DNA of 64,000 bases from Pelobates cultripes. Lineage: Eukaryota; Chordata; Amphibia; Anura; Pelobatidae. This document shows positions 29,651 to 42,800 of the stretch, in pieces (position 1 is the first letter of the stretch; each line of letters begins with the position of its first letter). The stretch spans positions 283,822,470 to 283,886,469 of the forward strand of contig OW240914.1 of the NCBI GenBank assembly GCA_933207985.1. Reading direction: 5' to 3'. A program made the translations under genes and the position numbers. Below the pieces are notes generated by a model. The model had not been told where the DNA came from, did not search any database, and saw only the letters and a list, made by a program, of their open reading frames with translations.

Positions 29651-31618
29651 CAGCACAGCTCCAGGCCCAGTCCCATGGAATAGGCCCACTGATTTTTAAA
29701 AAAATATATATTTTTTATTTTTATTTTTTTACTCACTACTCTTAGGGTTGCCAGGTATTTCTCATGTATTTCTTATGGTTGCCAGGTATTTCTCAGAAGT
29801 ATTTCTCAGGTATTTGAGGCTGCCTAGCCGGTGCGGGTATTGCAGTAATAAACAGAGTATAAACAGAGATTATTCTGCAATACCAGCTCTGGCCAGTAGG
29901 GGTCGCTCTTTGTATGGAGAGAGGCAGGGATAAGAAGTTACAGCATCTGCCTCCCTGCCTCTCTCTACTCATTGATCCACAGGGGAGCAGCTCTGCACAG
30001 AGAGGCCAGACAGCAGCTCCGAGCCTGCGAGACATGGGGATGTTGAGAGACTTGGGGACGCTGAGACAGTGGGACACTCGGAGACATAGGGACACTGGGG
30101 AACAGTGGCCCCATGTCTCCCAGTGGCCCCTAGTCTCTCAGTGTCCTCATGTCTCTCCAGCCAGTGTCCCTAGTGTCTCAGTGTCCCCATGTCTCCCAAT
30201 GTCCCTGGTGTCTCTCAGTGTCCCCATGTCTCCCAGTGTCCTTGGTGTCTATGTCCCTAGTCTCCCAGAGTCCCCTAGTCTCTCAGTGTTCCAATGTATC
30301 TCAGTGTCCCCATGTCTCTCCCAGTGTCTCAGTATCCCCATGTCTCACAGTGTCCCAATGTCTCTAAGTGTCCCCTAGTGTCCTAATGACATCGGGACAC
30401 TGGGAGACATGGGGATACTGGGGGACACAGGGATAGATGAAGACACTGGGCAACTTTGAGACCTGGGAGACATGGGGCACACCCAGTGTCCCCATGTCTC
30501 CCAGCGAGTGTCCCTAGTATTTTAGTATCCCCATGTCTCCCAGTGTCCCTGGTGTCTCTCAATGTCCGTAGTGTGCCAGTGTCCCAGTGTCTCAATGTCC
30601 CAATGCCTCCCAGTGTCCCCATGTCTCCTAGTGTCCCCTAGTATAAAATAAAAAATCTCAGGCACTCACTGTGATAGATTTAAGCAGGTTTATTGGACAC
30701 TGCAACGTTTTGACCTGTATCAAGTCTCCAGTGTCCCCTATGTATCACAGTGTCCCCTATGTATCAGAGTGTCTCAGTGCCCCATCTCTCCCAGTCTCCC
30801 TGGTTTAGCTCAGTGTTCTTAGTGTCTCAGTGTCTCCTAGTCTCTCAGAATTCCCTAGTCTCCCAGTGTCCCCATGTCTCACAGTGCCCCCAAGTGTCTC
30901 AGTGTCCCCTAGTATAAAATAAAACAATCTCAGGCACTCACTGTGATAGATTTGAGCAGGTTTATTGAACACCGCAACGTTTTGTACCCAGGTCTTTATC
31001 AAGTCTCCAGCATCCCCTATATATCACAGTGTCTCCTATGTATCACATTGTATCAGTGCACCATGTCTCCCAGTGTCCCCTCATGTCTCAAAGTCACCCA
31101 GTGTCCCCATGTCTCCCAGTGTCCCCAAGAGTCTCAGTGTTTCCAGGTCTCCCAGTGTACCCTAGTATCTCAGTGTCCCCAGGTCTCCCAGTGTCTCTCA
31201 ATATCTCCTAGTGTCCTAGTGACATGGGGATACTGGGATACATGGGGACACAGACACTAAGGGACTGGGAGACATGGGGACACAGAAATGCCCCATTTTT
31301 GTGTATGTTCGTCCCTTTCGGCACTTCTGGTTATGTGATTTGTGTCAGTGGCCCACCCTTTTACCCCATCCATAGACTTCCTGAGTTACTGGACACTGCT
31401 GTTAGGGGTATGGGTTTACTTGAAAGCATGAGATTAGCATAGGGTATGTGTTTTCTCATAGCTGCATCCTATGAGTTTCCCTCCTGCACCATCTCCATCA
31501 GATACATGATGCTTAGGAGGTAGGACTGTTTTAGTGTCTTTGGTCAATAAGATTTTGTAATTAGGCCCATGATAATTGTCAGCACCAGGCCCACTAGGCT
31601 CTTAATCTGGCCCTGAAT
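29650..31618. mobile_element. hAT-like block with minisatellite
   Basis: The left side has CAGCTCCAGGCCCAG and the right side ends AATCTGGCCCTG (31604-31615), which inverted reads CAGGGCCAGATT, a hAT-style end. No matching duplication was found, so borders are approximate. The interior is minisatellite plus two copies of a 120-base piece (30641-30760; 30912-31040). No transposase. Confidence 0.45.
30030..31290. repeat. CCCAGTGTCCCCATGTCTC minisatellite
   Basis: Imperfect units of about 18-20 bases (CAGTGTCCCCATGTCTCC) switch orientation near 30385, near 30475 and at about 31215. A higher-order duplication of about 270 bases includes a segment with GATAGATTTRAGCAGGTTTATTG and the AACGTTTT motif. 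Open frames here (Ser/Pro/Val/Cys) are artefacts of the repeat. Confidence 0.9.
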
Positions 31619-32230
31619 GTGACCAGTGTGTAATAAAGTTAAAAAGAAGAGGGAAAAAAAGAAAATAATAAAAACAAGAACAAGAAGAAGTCAAACAATA
31701 AAAAAGTTTTATTCAGCTGAATAAAGTCACTTTGTCCCCAGTCTTGTAATTTATTTAATGCATAGTAAAGTGTGTAAAGAGAGGTTACTTCTTTCGTTCC
31801 AGATCAACAAGATTACAAAAGGGAAGGGTCATTGGCCACCTAATGTTTTAGTGGAACATCCAGTATTATATTTTACAGCTGATTTAATTTAATTTTGGTA
31901 AGCTAAATCAATGTTGGTGCTAAAATTTTAAGATTTGGTAAGTTTCTTAAAGTATGAAGCCAATTTATTTAAAACAATTAATTTAATTGTTGTGAATAGG
32001 GCTTGTTGGAGATGCAGATTGTCTCCAGATATAGAGAGTTGTCTTACGTAAATCTCACTGATATAGGGTTAATATGATATCAAAAATGTCATGCTGTTTT
32101 ATAGTTACTAAATATGTTTATTTTTTTATGTAATTATTCCTACATTTACTACGTAAGGGGTCTGTGTAATTTACTTGAATCATCATTAAAGCAGCATTTT
32201 AAAACCAACCTTTACCATGATATGGCATCA
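31619..32230. other. AT-rich sequence, nothing recognised
   Basis: Low-complexity A-rich stretch near 31640-31710, otherwise no recognisable feature. Confidence 0.5.
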
Positions 32231-32310
32231 TTAACCCCTTAAGGACCAAACTTCTGGAATAAAAGGGAATAATGACATGTCAGACATGTCATGTGTCCTT
32301 AAGGGGTTAA
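32231..32310. mobile_element. 80-bp palindromic MITE
   Basis: Perfect terminal inverted repeats TTAACCCCTTAAGGAC and GTCCTTAAGGGGTTAA enclose 48 bases that include the inverted pair TGACATGT/ACATGTCA. Its right TTAA (32307-32310) is also the left TTAA of the next MITE. Confidence 0.85.
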
Positions 32311-32808
32311 AGGACCACTATAGTGCCAGGAAAACATACTCGTTTTCCTGGCACTATAGTGCCCTGAGGGTGCCCTCACCCTCAGGGTCCCCCTCTCGCC
32401 CGGCTCTGGAAGGGGGAATGGGGTAAAAACTTACCTTTTTCCAGCACTGGGCGGAGAGCTCTCCTTCTCCGATCCTCCTCCGTTACGCCCCGCCGGCTGA
32501 ATGCGCACGCGCGGCAAGAGCTGCGCGCGCATTCAGCCGGTCTCATAGGAAAGCATTTACAATGCTTTCCTATGGACGCTGGCGTGCTCTCACTGTGATT
32601 TTCACAGTGAGAAGCACGCAAGCGCCTCTAGTGGCTGTCAATGAGACAGCCACTAGAGGATTAGGGGGAAGGCTTAACCCATTCATAATTATAGCAGTTT
32701 CTCTGAAACTGCTATAATTATGAAAAAATGGGTTAACCCTAGAAGGACCTGGCACCCAGACCACTTCATTAAGCTGAAGTGGTCTGGGTGCCTAGAGTGG
32801 TCCTTTAA
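32307..32808. mobile_element. TTAA MITE made of serial hairpins
   Basis: The ends TTAAAGGACCACT and AGTGGTCCTTTAA are exact inverted repeats with the TTAA duplication. Between them are at least eight stem-loops with arms of 11-26 bp, for example 32317-32335/32342-32360, 32493-32506/32527-32540, 32544-32557/32561-32574 and 32751-32768/32775-32792. No coding. The end type fits the Kolobok/T2 or another TTAA-targeting group. Relatives are at 35096 and 62064, and at 63944. Confidence 0.85.
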
Positions 32809-33027
32809 CTTCTTTAGCCACAATCCCATGCATCCAAATATTACTTCTATTTTTCTCAAGGGAAAATTTCAGCCTGTTCTTGTATCGTCAACCATTGCAT
32901 GATGAAAATATTATTAGTCTTTATTTGCAGTTAATGTATATATTATTTGGACTGCTAAAAGTGAAGTTCCATATTTAAACTTTGGTTCATATAGTTCAGT
33001 GATACGAAGAGGTTCTCACACCGAAGA

Positions 33028-33051
33028 GCTGGGGGAGGGGGGGGGGGGGGG
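33028..33051. repeat. Poly-G tract
   Basis: A nearly uninterrupted run of G of about 23 bases; length is likely unreliable in the assembly. Confidence 0.9.
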
Positions 33052-33073
33052 AATGTAAATATATGGGCACTAT

Positions 33074-33294
33074 CAGGGTTATTCAGTAAAGTCTGAATGG
33101 CCTAAACCGAATGGGGCAAAACCATCCAGTTATATATGGGACCATTTGTACTACAAAATCTGGACATTGCTGATGGAATTCATCAATGTCAAAATGTTAT
33201 CATTAAGTCCCCGAATTGGCCTGAATTTGGTTTGATTTCAGCTGCGCCGATCTCTGCCGGACAGCTGAAATCCAGTGTTTAGTGAATAACCCTG
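33074..33294. mobile_element. Small MITE with CAGGGTTATTCASTAAA ends
   Basis: CAGGGTTATTCAGTAAA (33074-33090) is matched inverted by TTTAGTGAATAACCCTG (33278-33294) with one mismatch. 221 bp, non-coding. No convincing target duplication. Confidence 0.7.
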
Positions 33295-33499
33295 TAATAA
33301 AGGTGTGAATCCACATTTGTAGTCTACATATTTAAATGCCATTGTAAGCAGGTATGACAGCTATGACGTTGAGAGAGCGATTAAACAAACTGAAAATCTA
33401 CAAGAACCTGTCCTTGAACATTTTGCAACGTGTAATCACAATATCTCACAATTGAGATTTCAAATAATAGACAGCGTGCCCTCTCTCTGACATGGGAGA

Positions 33500-33960
33500 G
33501 ATAGTCACTAAAGAAATGTTACTAAAGAAAAGAGGTACATATTGGATTTGCAAACACATTTAGGCTGGGAGAAATGAGATTTCATCTAAGGCAAATAAAA
33601 GTTTTTTTTTTACAGTAAGAGCAATAAGGATATGGAATTCTCTACCTGAAGAGGTGGTTTTATCAGAGTCCATACAGATGTTTAAACAGCAATTGGATAA
33701 TATACTTGCATACATAGCATAGAGGGATATAATTTCTAATTAGTGGGGTAATAGCTGCTTGATCCAAGGAGACATTTGACTGCTATTTTGGGGTCAAGAA
33801 GGAATTTTTTCCTAGTTTGTTGCAAAATTGGAAGCGCTTCAGACTAGGTTTTTTGCCTTCTTTTGGATCAACAGCAAAAACATATGTGAGGTAGGCTGAA
33901 CTTGATGGACGCAAGTCTCTTTTCAGCTATGTAACTATGTAACTATGTAACTCTCTGACC
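33500..33960 (+). mobile_element. CR1-like LINE 3' end relic
   Basis: The plus strand at 33621 reads AIRIWNSLPEEVVLSESIQM and continues FKQQLDNILAYIA, then stop. The WNSLPEEVV...FK..LD pattern is the C-terminus of CR1-like LINE proteins. A 3' untranslated part follows (GGGTCAAGAAGGAATTTTTT), then a short tandem tail of CTATGTAA units (33930-33954). Only the tail end of the element is present. Confidence 0.6.
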
Positions 33961-35095
33961 ACGTGAATTAAAGAGAGATTTTCCAATTAATATCTATATT
34001 TGATAGTTAGCACTAATGTGAGTGCAGCATATACAGTATGATTCCTATTCATTTCTACTTTTTCCAATTTTCAAGCTGAAGAGTATTTGTAGTATCAAAG
34101 TACTGTCTGATGCGTCCATCCATTGTGGGGGCTTCACACTAGCAAAGTATTGGTCTGATTAGTCTATAAGTGCATGGTGCATTTGACATATTGTTTTATT
34201 GTATATATGCATGTATTTGTCTCTTGCTTGTGCTTTTCTCTCTTCCAGCAATAAAAATTATGGTTTTATACAAGGCGGTTATCTGAACTTCTTAGAGGAT
34301 AGTACTAGAGTTATTGGAATGCTCTATTAAGACTTTTTGTAGATGGTGGTCATTAAGATAGTTGTTGTTAGGTTTAAAATTGGTATGCAATTATTGTTTG
34401 CATACAATATATGTATTATGTCATTTGCTTAATTGGTGACATATTGCATGACCATCTGTGTCCATATTTTAATCTAATTCTATTCATTTGATTGGTGCTG
34501 TCTGTATACATGATTAAGGCTTCATAGACAAAACGTAGCACACCAGTGGTGTACTTTCACAACAGACATTAATTCTTTGAAGGCAGATCGTATTGCCCAA
34601 CTTACTTATTTTTTGTTGTTTATTGGGATACTCTGCAGGAGCCTTACTTTGGAGCACTGTGAGCCTGAAAGGGGCTGACTTTGGGCACCCATCAAATGTA
34701 CCGTGCATTTGTCGTCCTTGATTGTCAAAGTTAAGTATCAAACAAAGCATAGAGTGATGCAGGTTCAGTAAAAAAATCTATGTTTTCTTAATACCTGTAA
34801 CAGGTATGCGAAGGCTCTCTGGGATTTTATGAGTGATGTCAAGGGTTAATCATGAACTAGTAAAACCACAAAGACTATTTTTTTTCACATAAAATTGCAG
34901 GAATATAAAAAGAAGCAAAAATAAATAAATAAAGAAGCAAAAAAAATGCATGTAATGTTCAGAACATGTACTGACCACAACAGTCACAACGGCCCTGGAC
35001 AGCACTGGTTTAGACTGCAAACCCACAGTGTATTGATTTCTTTGGGGGGCCATCACTCAGGGATAGTAGCTGAGAGGTAGTCACTTTTCCTTGCA
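33961..35095. other. Unassigned repeat sequence
   Basis: The segment 34509-34541 holds CATGATTAAGGC...AAAACGTAGC, resembling the GAAACGT-type motifs at 10904, 30700, 30972 and 47341. Otherwise no features are recognised. Confidence 0.4.
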
Positions 35096-35633
35096 TTAAA
35101 GGAACACTAAAGCATCAGGAATACCAACCTGTATTCCTCACGCTTTAGTGTCCCTGTCCTTAGTTCTATAGGTTCTGCCCAATGTGTATCATACAAAAAT
35201 TATATAAAACCGTCCTTTTATTCACCTATTTCCAGTGCCGCCACTCCCTCGACACAAATATCTCTCCGCCTCTTGCGACTATATGGAGAAGGTATGGCCT
35301 TCTTCATTCTCATCCAATCCAATGCTCTTTATAAAGGATACCTGATGCGCATGCACGGCTTGTGCCATGTGTGCATCCATGCTTCCATGTAGTAAACCAT
35401 TGAATTATGCTTATATGACTGAGTTTTATTTGGGTAGTGATGCAAAGCCCATCTTGTGGCTGTCTGCATAACAGCCACTGGAGGTGTGTTTAGCCCTTCA
35501 AAGTAAACATTGCCGTTTCTGCAAAATGGAAACATTTTACCTTGGAGGGTTAAATTTGTCAGGAGTCAGGACCACTGCACCTAGGCCGCTTCATTGAGAT
35601 AAAGTGGTCTTCGTGACTTTAGTGGTTCTTTAA
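35096..35633. mobile_element. TTAA MITE (AAAGGAACACTAAAG)
   Basis: TTAAAGGAACACTAAAG at 35096 is matched by CTTTAGTGGTTCTTTAA ending at 35633, with TTAA at both ends. It contains short stem-loops such as ATACCAACCTGTAT and TGGCTGT...ACAGCCA. It is related in layout to the element at 32307. Confidence 0.8.
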
Positions 35634-38600
35634 TGCCTAGGCAGAACAATGCATTGCTTACATTAATGTAATTCACAGTAAAATTGTTGCACTGTAATAG
35701 AATTGATACTAGTCAAAACATGAAATTGTAAATCGTTATTTTATTACCTTTTCTTATAGTTCCCTTTCGTTATTTTTGTATATTGTCATATGCATTTGCA
35801 TTGAATGGTAAATATTTTTATTATGCAAATAATCTTTCTAAAAGACTGTAAAGAGAAATTAATGATGTTTGGCATCATTCTGTTGTAAGTATGTTTCATG
35901 TCTTGCTATTTACATACATTTGCATTGTTGCCAGGCAGAGTGTGAGCTCATCACAAGCATTAGGAGAAGTTGTCAGTTTTGCATGTTTGGTTTTGACAAC
36001 CTGCAGTCAGTTAACAAGAGCTACATCAGTTGCCATGTAATTTTATAAGACGTGTAACAAAACATTATCAAGCAATACATAATTAGAGATTTGGCTTTCA
36101 AGATGAAAGCAGCAAAGTAAAACTCACCTGAGACTTTTAAATGACTTTGGCAGGTCAGCTTATACGCTAATGACCATTGCAATGATACTACATTTTGATT
36201 TTCATTTTTATTGGCTGACTGTCATAGTCGATGATGCAGCCAAAGAGTAGTTGGCGTTTGAGAAGATTTTACGAGCTCCCACAATTTTCACTGTCTTCTT
36301 CTGAAATAAACTCATCATTAATACATTATTGTCATGGAGGACCCACCAACTGTTGTACTCAGATACAGTTGAAGAGCATTGTGGGAGTTGCGGTTCGGCA
36401 AATACCAGGAGCAGCTGGAGAGCTCTGCTCTAACACTATACTGAAAAACTAATCCTGCACATCAAGTAGGATAGAATAATATATTTTTACAACTGTAACA
36501 GGTTTACTTAGCACGTTACATGTTTCCTTATATTAAGAGAGGTAGCATCATTGGACCATAGATGTTTTTCAGACATTACTACATATGTATACATTATTGT
36601 TGATGGCTTATACAGTTTTGACCATTTAATTCACTGTAATATTGTTAGGGAAATTCTACAGGGGTTATTGCCTTTGATCAGCAAGACAAAACTAAATGGA
36701 CTTGAAAAAAAGGTTATTCACTAACCTCCAACTTATTGAAAACTGTAACCCAGAATGTCAAAATTTAGGCAAAAATGATCCAATACAGCCAAAATCATAG
36801 TTTGACTACAATTCAGATTTTAATTCATTACAATTTGGAGTTTCATTACTAAGCGTGATCGGTAAGTGAGCTGTAAATTGCTAATGCTTCTTAATTGCTA
36901 TTTTTTTAAGGTACTAGAACAAATCATGAGCGTAGCTTAGCAGCAAATAACCTGATCAAGATCCACATTGTGCATTAAGCCAGTAACCTGTTGTCCTTTG
37001 CAGTCTAACATTACATTGTAGGTGGAGCAGCATTCAACCAAGGAATGCCAACGTGACTGCTTCCTGTAACACAAGTATTTATAGAAATCTGAGTGAATGA
37101 GACTTTTGCCATGGTCCCCACCACAATACTCGTCTCAACATGTACACCAGAAACACCAGAAATTCCTTTACTTCACTTTTTCTTTGTAGTAGCCAAGAAC
37201 GTTTTATTCACCTCTCTGCATGTAATAGGATTGTTTCAGTTAAAGTCTATCTGTAAAACATTGTTCACAGATGTTCACAGAACACACATTTCCTGTTCTT
37301 TGCGATCTGGAAAAATATGATGTTGAATATTGACAGTGATTCATGATTAGTGTGACTATATATTGGCCACGGGGACAATGACACCTTATATATGTCATCC
37401 AATACCTGGTAGTGAATGTGCAGAGCCGGATTACTTGTTAGGCAGCCATGACCTGCTTGGCCCCTGTCTAGGCCTGGAGCTCCTATTTTGAGTGGGCCCT
37501 TCACCAGATGAATGGGAGATCAAAGGATCTCCCTGCATGTCCCTGTGCTCACTTCATTGAGGGAGTGTGGGTACCAATTTTAGGTAGAGACGCTTTAAGA
37601 GCGCATTCACACTATCCCCTGTGTTGGCATCCACATCTGCTGGCCGGCTGTTTGTTATGCAGCCTTTGCCAGTACAGGCGATCAGCACGCACCCCACGTG
37701 GGAGCTCCCTCTGTGGTGAGAATCCCCGCCGGCCTATGGGGAAAGCGGGGCCGTGCCCCGGGTCAGGGGACGCTCCACATTGGGAGGCTTCATTTGTGTG
37801 GCGTCTCCTGCTCGGGCATCTCGATGGAGCGCTTCCCCGTGTCGCCACACTGCGTGTATTGGCTGCAGGCGTTCAAGTTCTTGGCCTCGTGTAGGCTGGC
37901 GGCGGCCGCCTCTGCTCACCCGGTATGCGATAAGCTTTGTGCGGGTATCGGATTAAAGCTGGAGTCATTCTCCATTCAGTGATATTAAAAGATCCGGCGT
38001 TTATGTGGTCAGGATCATCTTTTTGTGCCTGTTTCATGGGCTCAGAGCTGGAGCCTTAGCAGATGGCTTCCAGTCAGCCTGGCAGCCCGGCCCCACCCCT
38101 TGAATTCACTTTGTATAGTGCAAATGGTTACTGATAAAGTGCAATTTCATATAAAGTGCAAATGTGCACAAGTGTACAAGTGCACTGCCAAGTAGAATGG
38201 AATACCTCTAAACGCCAAAGTACAAAATACAAACTAAGTGTCTCTGGTGCAATAAATATAATTATATGTAAACACCATGAATTGTAAGTGAAAAATAACA
38301 GGCGTATAATTTACCTTGCAAAATGTCATAAATATATGCAGCAAAACTCTCATGGGGAAAACAAATATAAGAGATAAATTAGTGTAGTATTATAATACTT
38401 AAAAGAATATAAAAGCATACATAGATGCATTTTTTGCATTATTGATAGCTGTGATCTCCATTTTTAAATGTAAGTTCCCAAGGGCTCCAAGCCTCTCAAT
38501 AGTCCCCAGTGCACTCCTCGACTGGTCTACTAGGTTCCTACTGAGTAGAGACTACTCAGTATAATTCCTATACCTGACACTTCTAGACACTCGATGGAGC

Positions 38601-39802
38601 TACCTCCATATGGAAGTGTCAGTTTCCCAGCCTACACCAGTGATGGCTGCAGAGATATTGTCTGTGTGTATGGAGGATCCCGCGACAGGAGCAGAAGATG
38701 GCGGCACAAGCAAGGGACAGGTTCAGGTAAGTAAATTTCACCTTGCCCTGCCCTTTGGACCACCGGATTCCCAGCGGTGATGTCACTGTCATTGAAGTCT
38801 CCAGACATTGAGAGTAGCACTTTAAAAGATAGCCGAGTGTAATGTTTAAATTAGATTTCATCTGGAAAACCACCCACTAAGTGGTGTCCTTCATGATGTA
38901 ATGCATTTTGCTCAATCAGGAACTTCCTCAGATTTACACCTTTCCTCTTCCCTATCTTTGTATAGAATGGGCCGACAGTAACTCTTGCCATTCCTTATTT
39001 ATTATTACTTCTGCTGGGGCATGCTAATTGTTTACAGTACTTAATCAGTCAATTTCAAAGTCTATATGAGTTTTTTTTTGACTAACAACAAAATATATCA
39101 AATCTGAAGTCTTGTATAGAATAGGAAACACATAATATGGACTGGTCTCAGTAATATAGACTGCAGTAACGGAAGGCCCTTCATGAGGACAAACAAGGAA
39201 GCTAAGGTAAAGAGTAAAATTTACAGTTCTAGTGATGTTAATTTAAAGTGATTTGAATACTGAAAGATTATTTACTAAAGTGGTTCAAAGTGAATTCAAA
39301 ATGAATTTAACAGTTTTGACCAAGATAGCTGAACTGGGATCATAGTGGACTTGGTCAATTTTTCTTTGAAATATAAAAGGAGTAAACTAAATGAACTTGT
39401 AATTACAATGAGTTATTGACAAGTAAAAATAAGTGGTATGTAAATCATGTAAAAACCATCAAGGCAGGAAATTACAAATTATCCTTTTTTCATTAACGAG
39501 TTCCCATATCACAGATATGCGTATCCAGGAAGGGGACCCCACCAAAAAAACACCAGTGAGTTACTGTATTTAGCCTGTTGTTACATTGTTACATTTAGAA
39601 CCTCCAAGTTATATTCCTGGCATGGAAAGTGTTTTTATTTTATATTATTTCCTAAGAACTGACACCTGCCAGTAACTATGTCATAATCTGGCCAAAACAG
39701 AAACATTGAGAATTTATCGAAATGATATGGTAAGGAATTGCTAGGAATCTCCCAGTGAAAAGGAAACTGTATACCAAAAAGTAGAATTACTGACATTTAC
39801 CT
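35634..39802. other. Unassigned sequence with repeat fragments
   Basis: No host exon was identified. Fragments seen: GGTTATTCACTAA-type MITE debris near 36650-36870; AGAGCCGGATTA (37436) beginning a GC-rich repeat that runs to about 38090 and includes a CpG-rich block (37620-37970) with open frames I cannot assign; a MITE end GTAGCACTTTAA near 38812-38825; and one arm of the AAAGTGAATTC MITE at 39270-39420. Confidence 0.45.
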
Positions 39803-42800
39803 ATTATTATTATTATTGCCATTTATATAGCGCCAACGGATTCCGTAGCGCTTTACAATATTTTGAGAGGGGGGGGTGTAACAATAAATAGGACAATTAC
39901 AAGAAAACTTACAGGAACAATAGGTTGAAGAGGACCCTGCTCAAACGAGCTTATAGACTATTGGAGGTGGGGTATTTGAAACATTAGGACAATAAATATC
40001 AAGTAGGAGTGAAGCAGAGCTGGAGGAGAGAGCAAAGCACTGTCCCATAGGAGAGAGCAGGAGACAGGTATGTAAGGTAGAGATTACTCTGGGAGGCCAT
40101 AAGCTTTCCTGAAGAGATGGGTTTTAAGGCCCTTCTTAAATGATTGAAGACTAGGGGAGAGTCTGATGGCAGTAGGCAAGCTATTCCATAGGAGAGGAGC
40201 CGCCCGCGAGAGGTCCTGCAAGCGCGAGTTGGCCGTACGGGTGCGAGCAGCGGTCAGGAGGTGGTCACGGGCAGAGCGGAGGGTACGTGGAGGGGCATAT
40301 TTATGGATCAGTGAAGAGATATAAGCGGGGCTAGAACTGTTCAGTGCTTTAAATGTATGGGTTAGCACTTTGAATTGACTCCTATAGCATACAGGGAGCC
40401 AATGTAAGGACCGGCAGAGGGGTGAGGTGTGAGAGGACCGACTAGAGAGGAAAATCAGTCTAGCTGCAGCATTCATTACAGACTGTAGCGGGGCAATACG
40501 GCTTTTGGGGAGACCAATCAGGAGAGGGTTACAGTAATCCATGCGGGAAATTACTAGAGCATGGACAAGCTCCTTGGTAGCATCTTGCGTAAGAAAGGGG
40601 CGAATGCGGGCTATGTTTTTTAGTTGGAACCTACAGGACTTGGCAACAAACTGGATGTGAGACTCAAAGGTGAGACCAGAGTCAAGTATGACGCCAAGAC
40701 AGCGCGCTTGCAGGGATGGACTTATGTGGATATCACTGACTTGAAGGGAGAGCGAGAGAGGAGGATCAGTATTAGGAGGAGGAAAGACAAGGAGTTCAGT
40801 TTTAGAGAGGTTAAGTTTCAGAAAGCGTGAAGACATCCAGTCAGAGATGGAAGAAAGGCAAGCAGTGACACGCTGCAGGACAGCAGGGGAGAGGTCCGGG
40901 GAGGAGAGGTATATCTGAGTGTCATCAGCGTACAGGTGGTAGTGGAATCCAAAAGAGGCAATCAGTTTACCAAGAGAGGCGGTATAAAGAGAAAATAGAA
41001 GGGGACCAAGGACAGACCCTTGGGGAACTCCAACCGAGACAGGACGAGTGGAGGAGGTATCCTTGGAAAAGGAGACACTGAATGAGCGTTGGGAGAGATA
41101 GGAGGAAAACCAAGAGAGGACCGAGTCACAGAGACCGAGCGATTGAAGAGTTTGAAGGAGGAGAGCATGATCAACGGTGTCAAAGGCAGCAGAGAGGTCA
41201 AGGAGAATTAATATGGAGTAATGACCTTTGGATTTAGCGGAGATTAGGTCATTAGTCACTTTGATAAGAGCAGTCTCAGTAGAGTGGAGAGGGCGGAAGC
41301 CAGACTGAAGAGGGTCAAGGAGAGAGTTGCAATTAAGGAAGCGGGACACACGGGTAAAGACAATCCTTTCCAAAAGCTTTGATGAGAAAGGGAGCAGGGA
41401 TATGGGACGATAGTTAGAAGGGGAGGATGGGTCAAGAGATGGTTTTTTCAGGATAGGTATTACAGTGGCATGTTTAAGGTCAGCAGGAACAGTGCCAGAA
41501 GAGAGAGAGCAGTTAAAGATGTGTGTTAGGGTAGGCACAAGACAAGGGGAGAGAGATCTGATGAGGTGAGATGGGACAGGATCGAGCGGGCAAGTGGTGG
41601 GGCGAGAGGAATGGAGAAGCGCAGCCACCTCTTGTTCAGTAGCTGGGTAGAAAGTCTGGAGGGTAGGGAAAGCAAGATTTACATGTGGTTGAGAAAGAGA
41701 ACGGCAAGGAGGGGAGAATTGTTTCCTTAGCTGTTCAATCTTGTCGGTAAAGTAGCATGCAAAGCTATCAGCTGTAAGGTTAGTTTGGGGGGTGGCCACA
41801 GCAGGGCGGAGAAGGGAATTAAAGGTGTCAAAGAGGCGTCTGGGATTGCGGGAGCATGAACTAATGAGAGAGGAAAAGTATGACTGTTTGGCGAGGGCGA
41901 GGGCTGCGCTGTATGAAAGCAACATGAATCTATAATGGAGAAAGTCTGCCTGGGTGCGGGACTTCCTCCAGGAGCGTTCAGCACAACGGGAGCAACTCTG
42001 CAGATAGCGTGTTGATTTATTATGCCAAGGTTGGGGTCGTGTCCTCCTCGAGGTGCATGTTTTGAGCGGGGCTGCAGCGTTCAAGGCAGATGTGAGGGTA
42101 GTGTTATATGTGGAGATGGCCAGTGAGGGACAGGAGAGGGAAGGGATGGATAGCAGTTGTGAATCAATGTCAGCTGACAGCTGCTTGAGGTCAATAGAGT
42201 TAAGGTTCCTCCTGAGCTGAGGGGGGTTAGGCTGAGATTGTTGGGTGAGGGGGTAATTGAGAGCAAATGATAAGAGGTGGTGATCAGAGAGAGGAAATGG
42301 GGTGTTGCAGATATTAGATATTGTACATGAAGAAGAGAAAATAAGGTCGAGGGTATTGCCAGCTACATGAGTGGGAGAATTAGCCCACTGCAAAAGTCCA
42401 AGGGAGGAAGTGATTGAAAGTAGTTTAGAGGCTGCTGGGGTCAAAGGTGGGTTAACGGGAATATTGAAGTCTCCAAGAATTAGGGATGGGATGTTGGAAG
42501 AGAGGAAGTAGGGTAGCCAGGCAGCAAAGTGGTCAAGGAAGAGGAGAGGGGAACCAGGGGGACGATAGATTACGGCAATGTTAGCAGAGAAGGGTTTGAA
42601 AAGGCGAATTGAATGAATTTCAAATGATGGGAAAGAGAGGGAAGGGGGGGTAGACAGGGTTTTAAAGGTGCAGTGGGGTGAGAGAAGAAAACCTACACCG
42701 CCACCTTTAATCTCTGCTTGTCTTGGGTTGTGGGTAAAGTGAAGACCACCAAAAGACAGTGAGGCAGGTGTAGCAGTATCAGAGGGAGAGAGCCATGTTT

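Noticed and set aside
30030..31260. CRISPR-like regular repeats
   Set aside because: Units of about 18-20 bases are contiguous without unique spacers: a minisatellite in a vertebrate genome.
40624..40830. Plus-strand frame inside the L2 element
   Set aside because: Antisense shadow of the LINE polyprotein.
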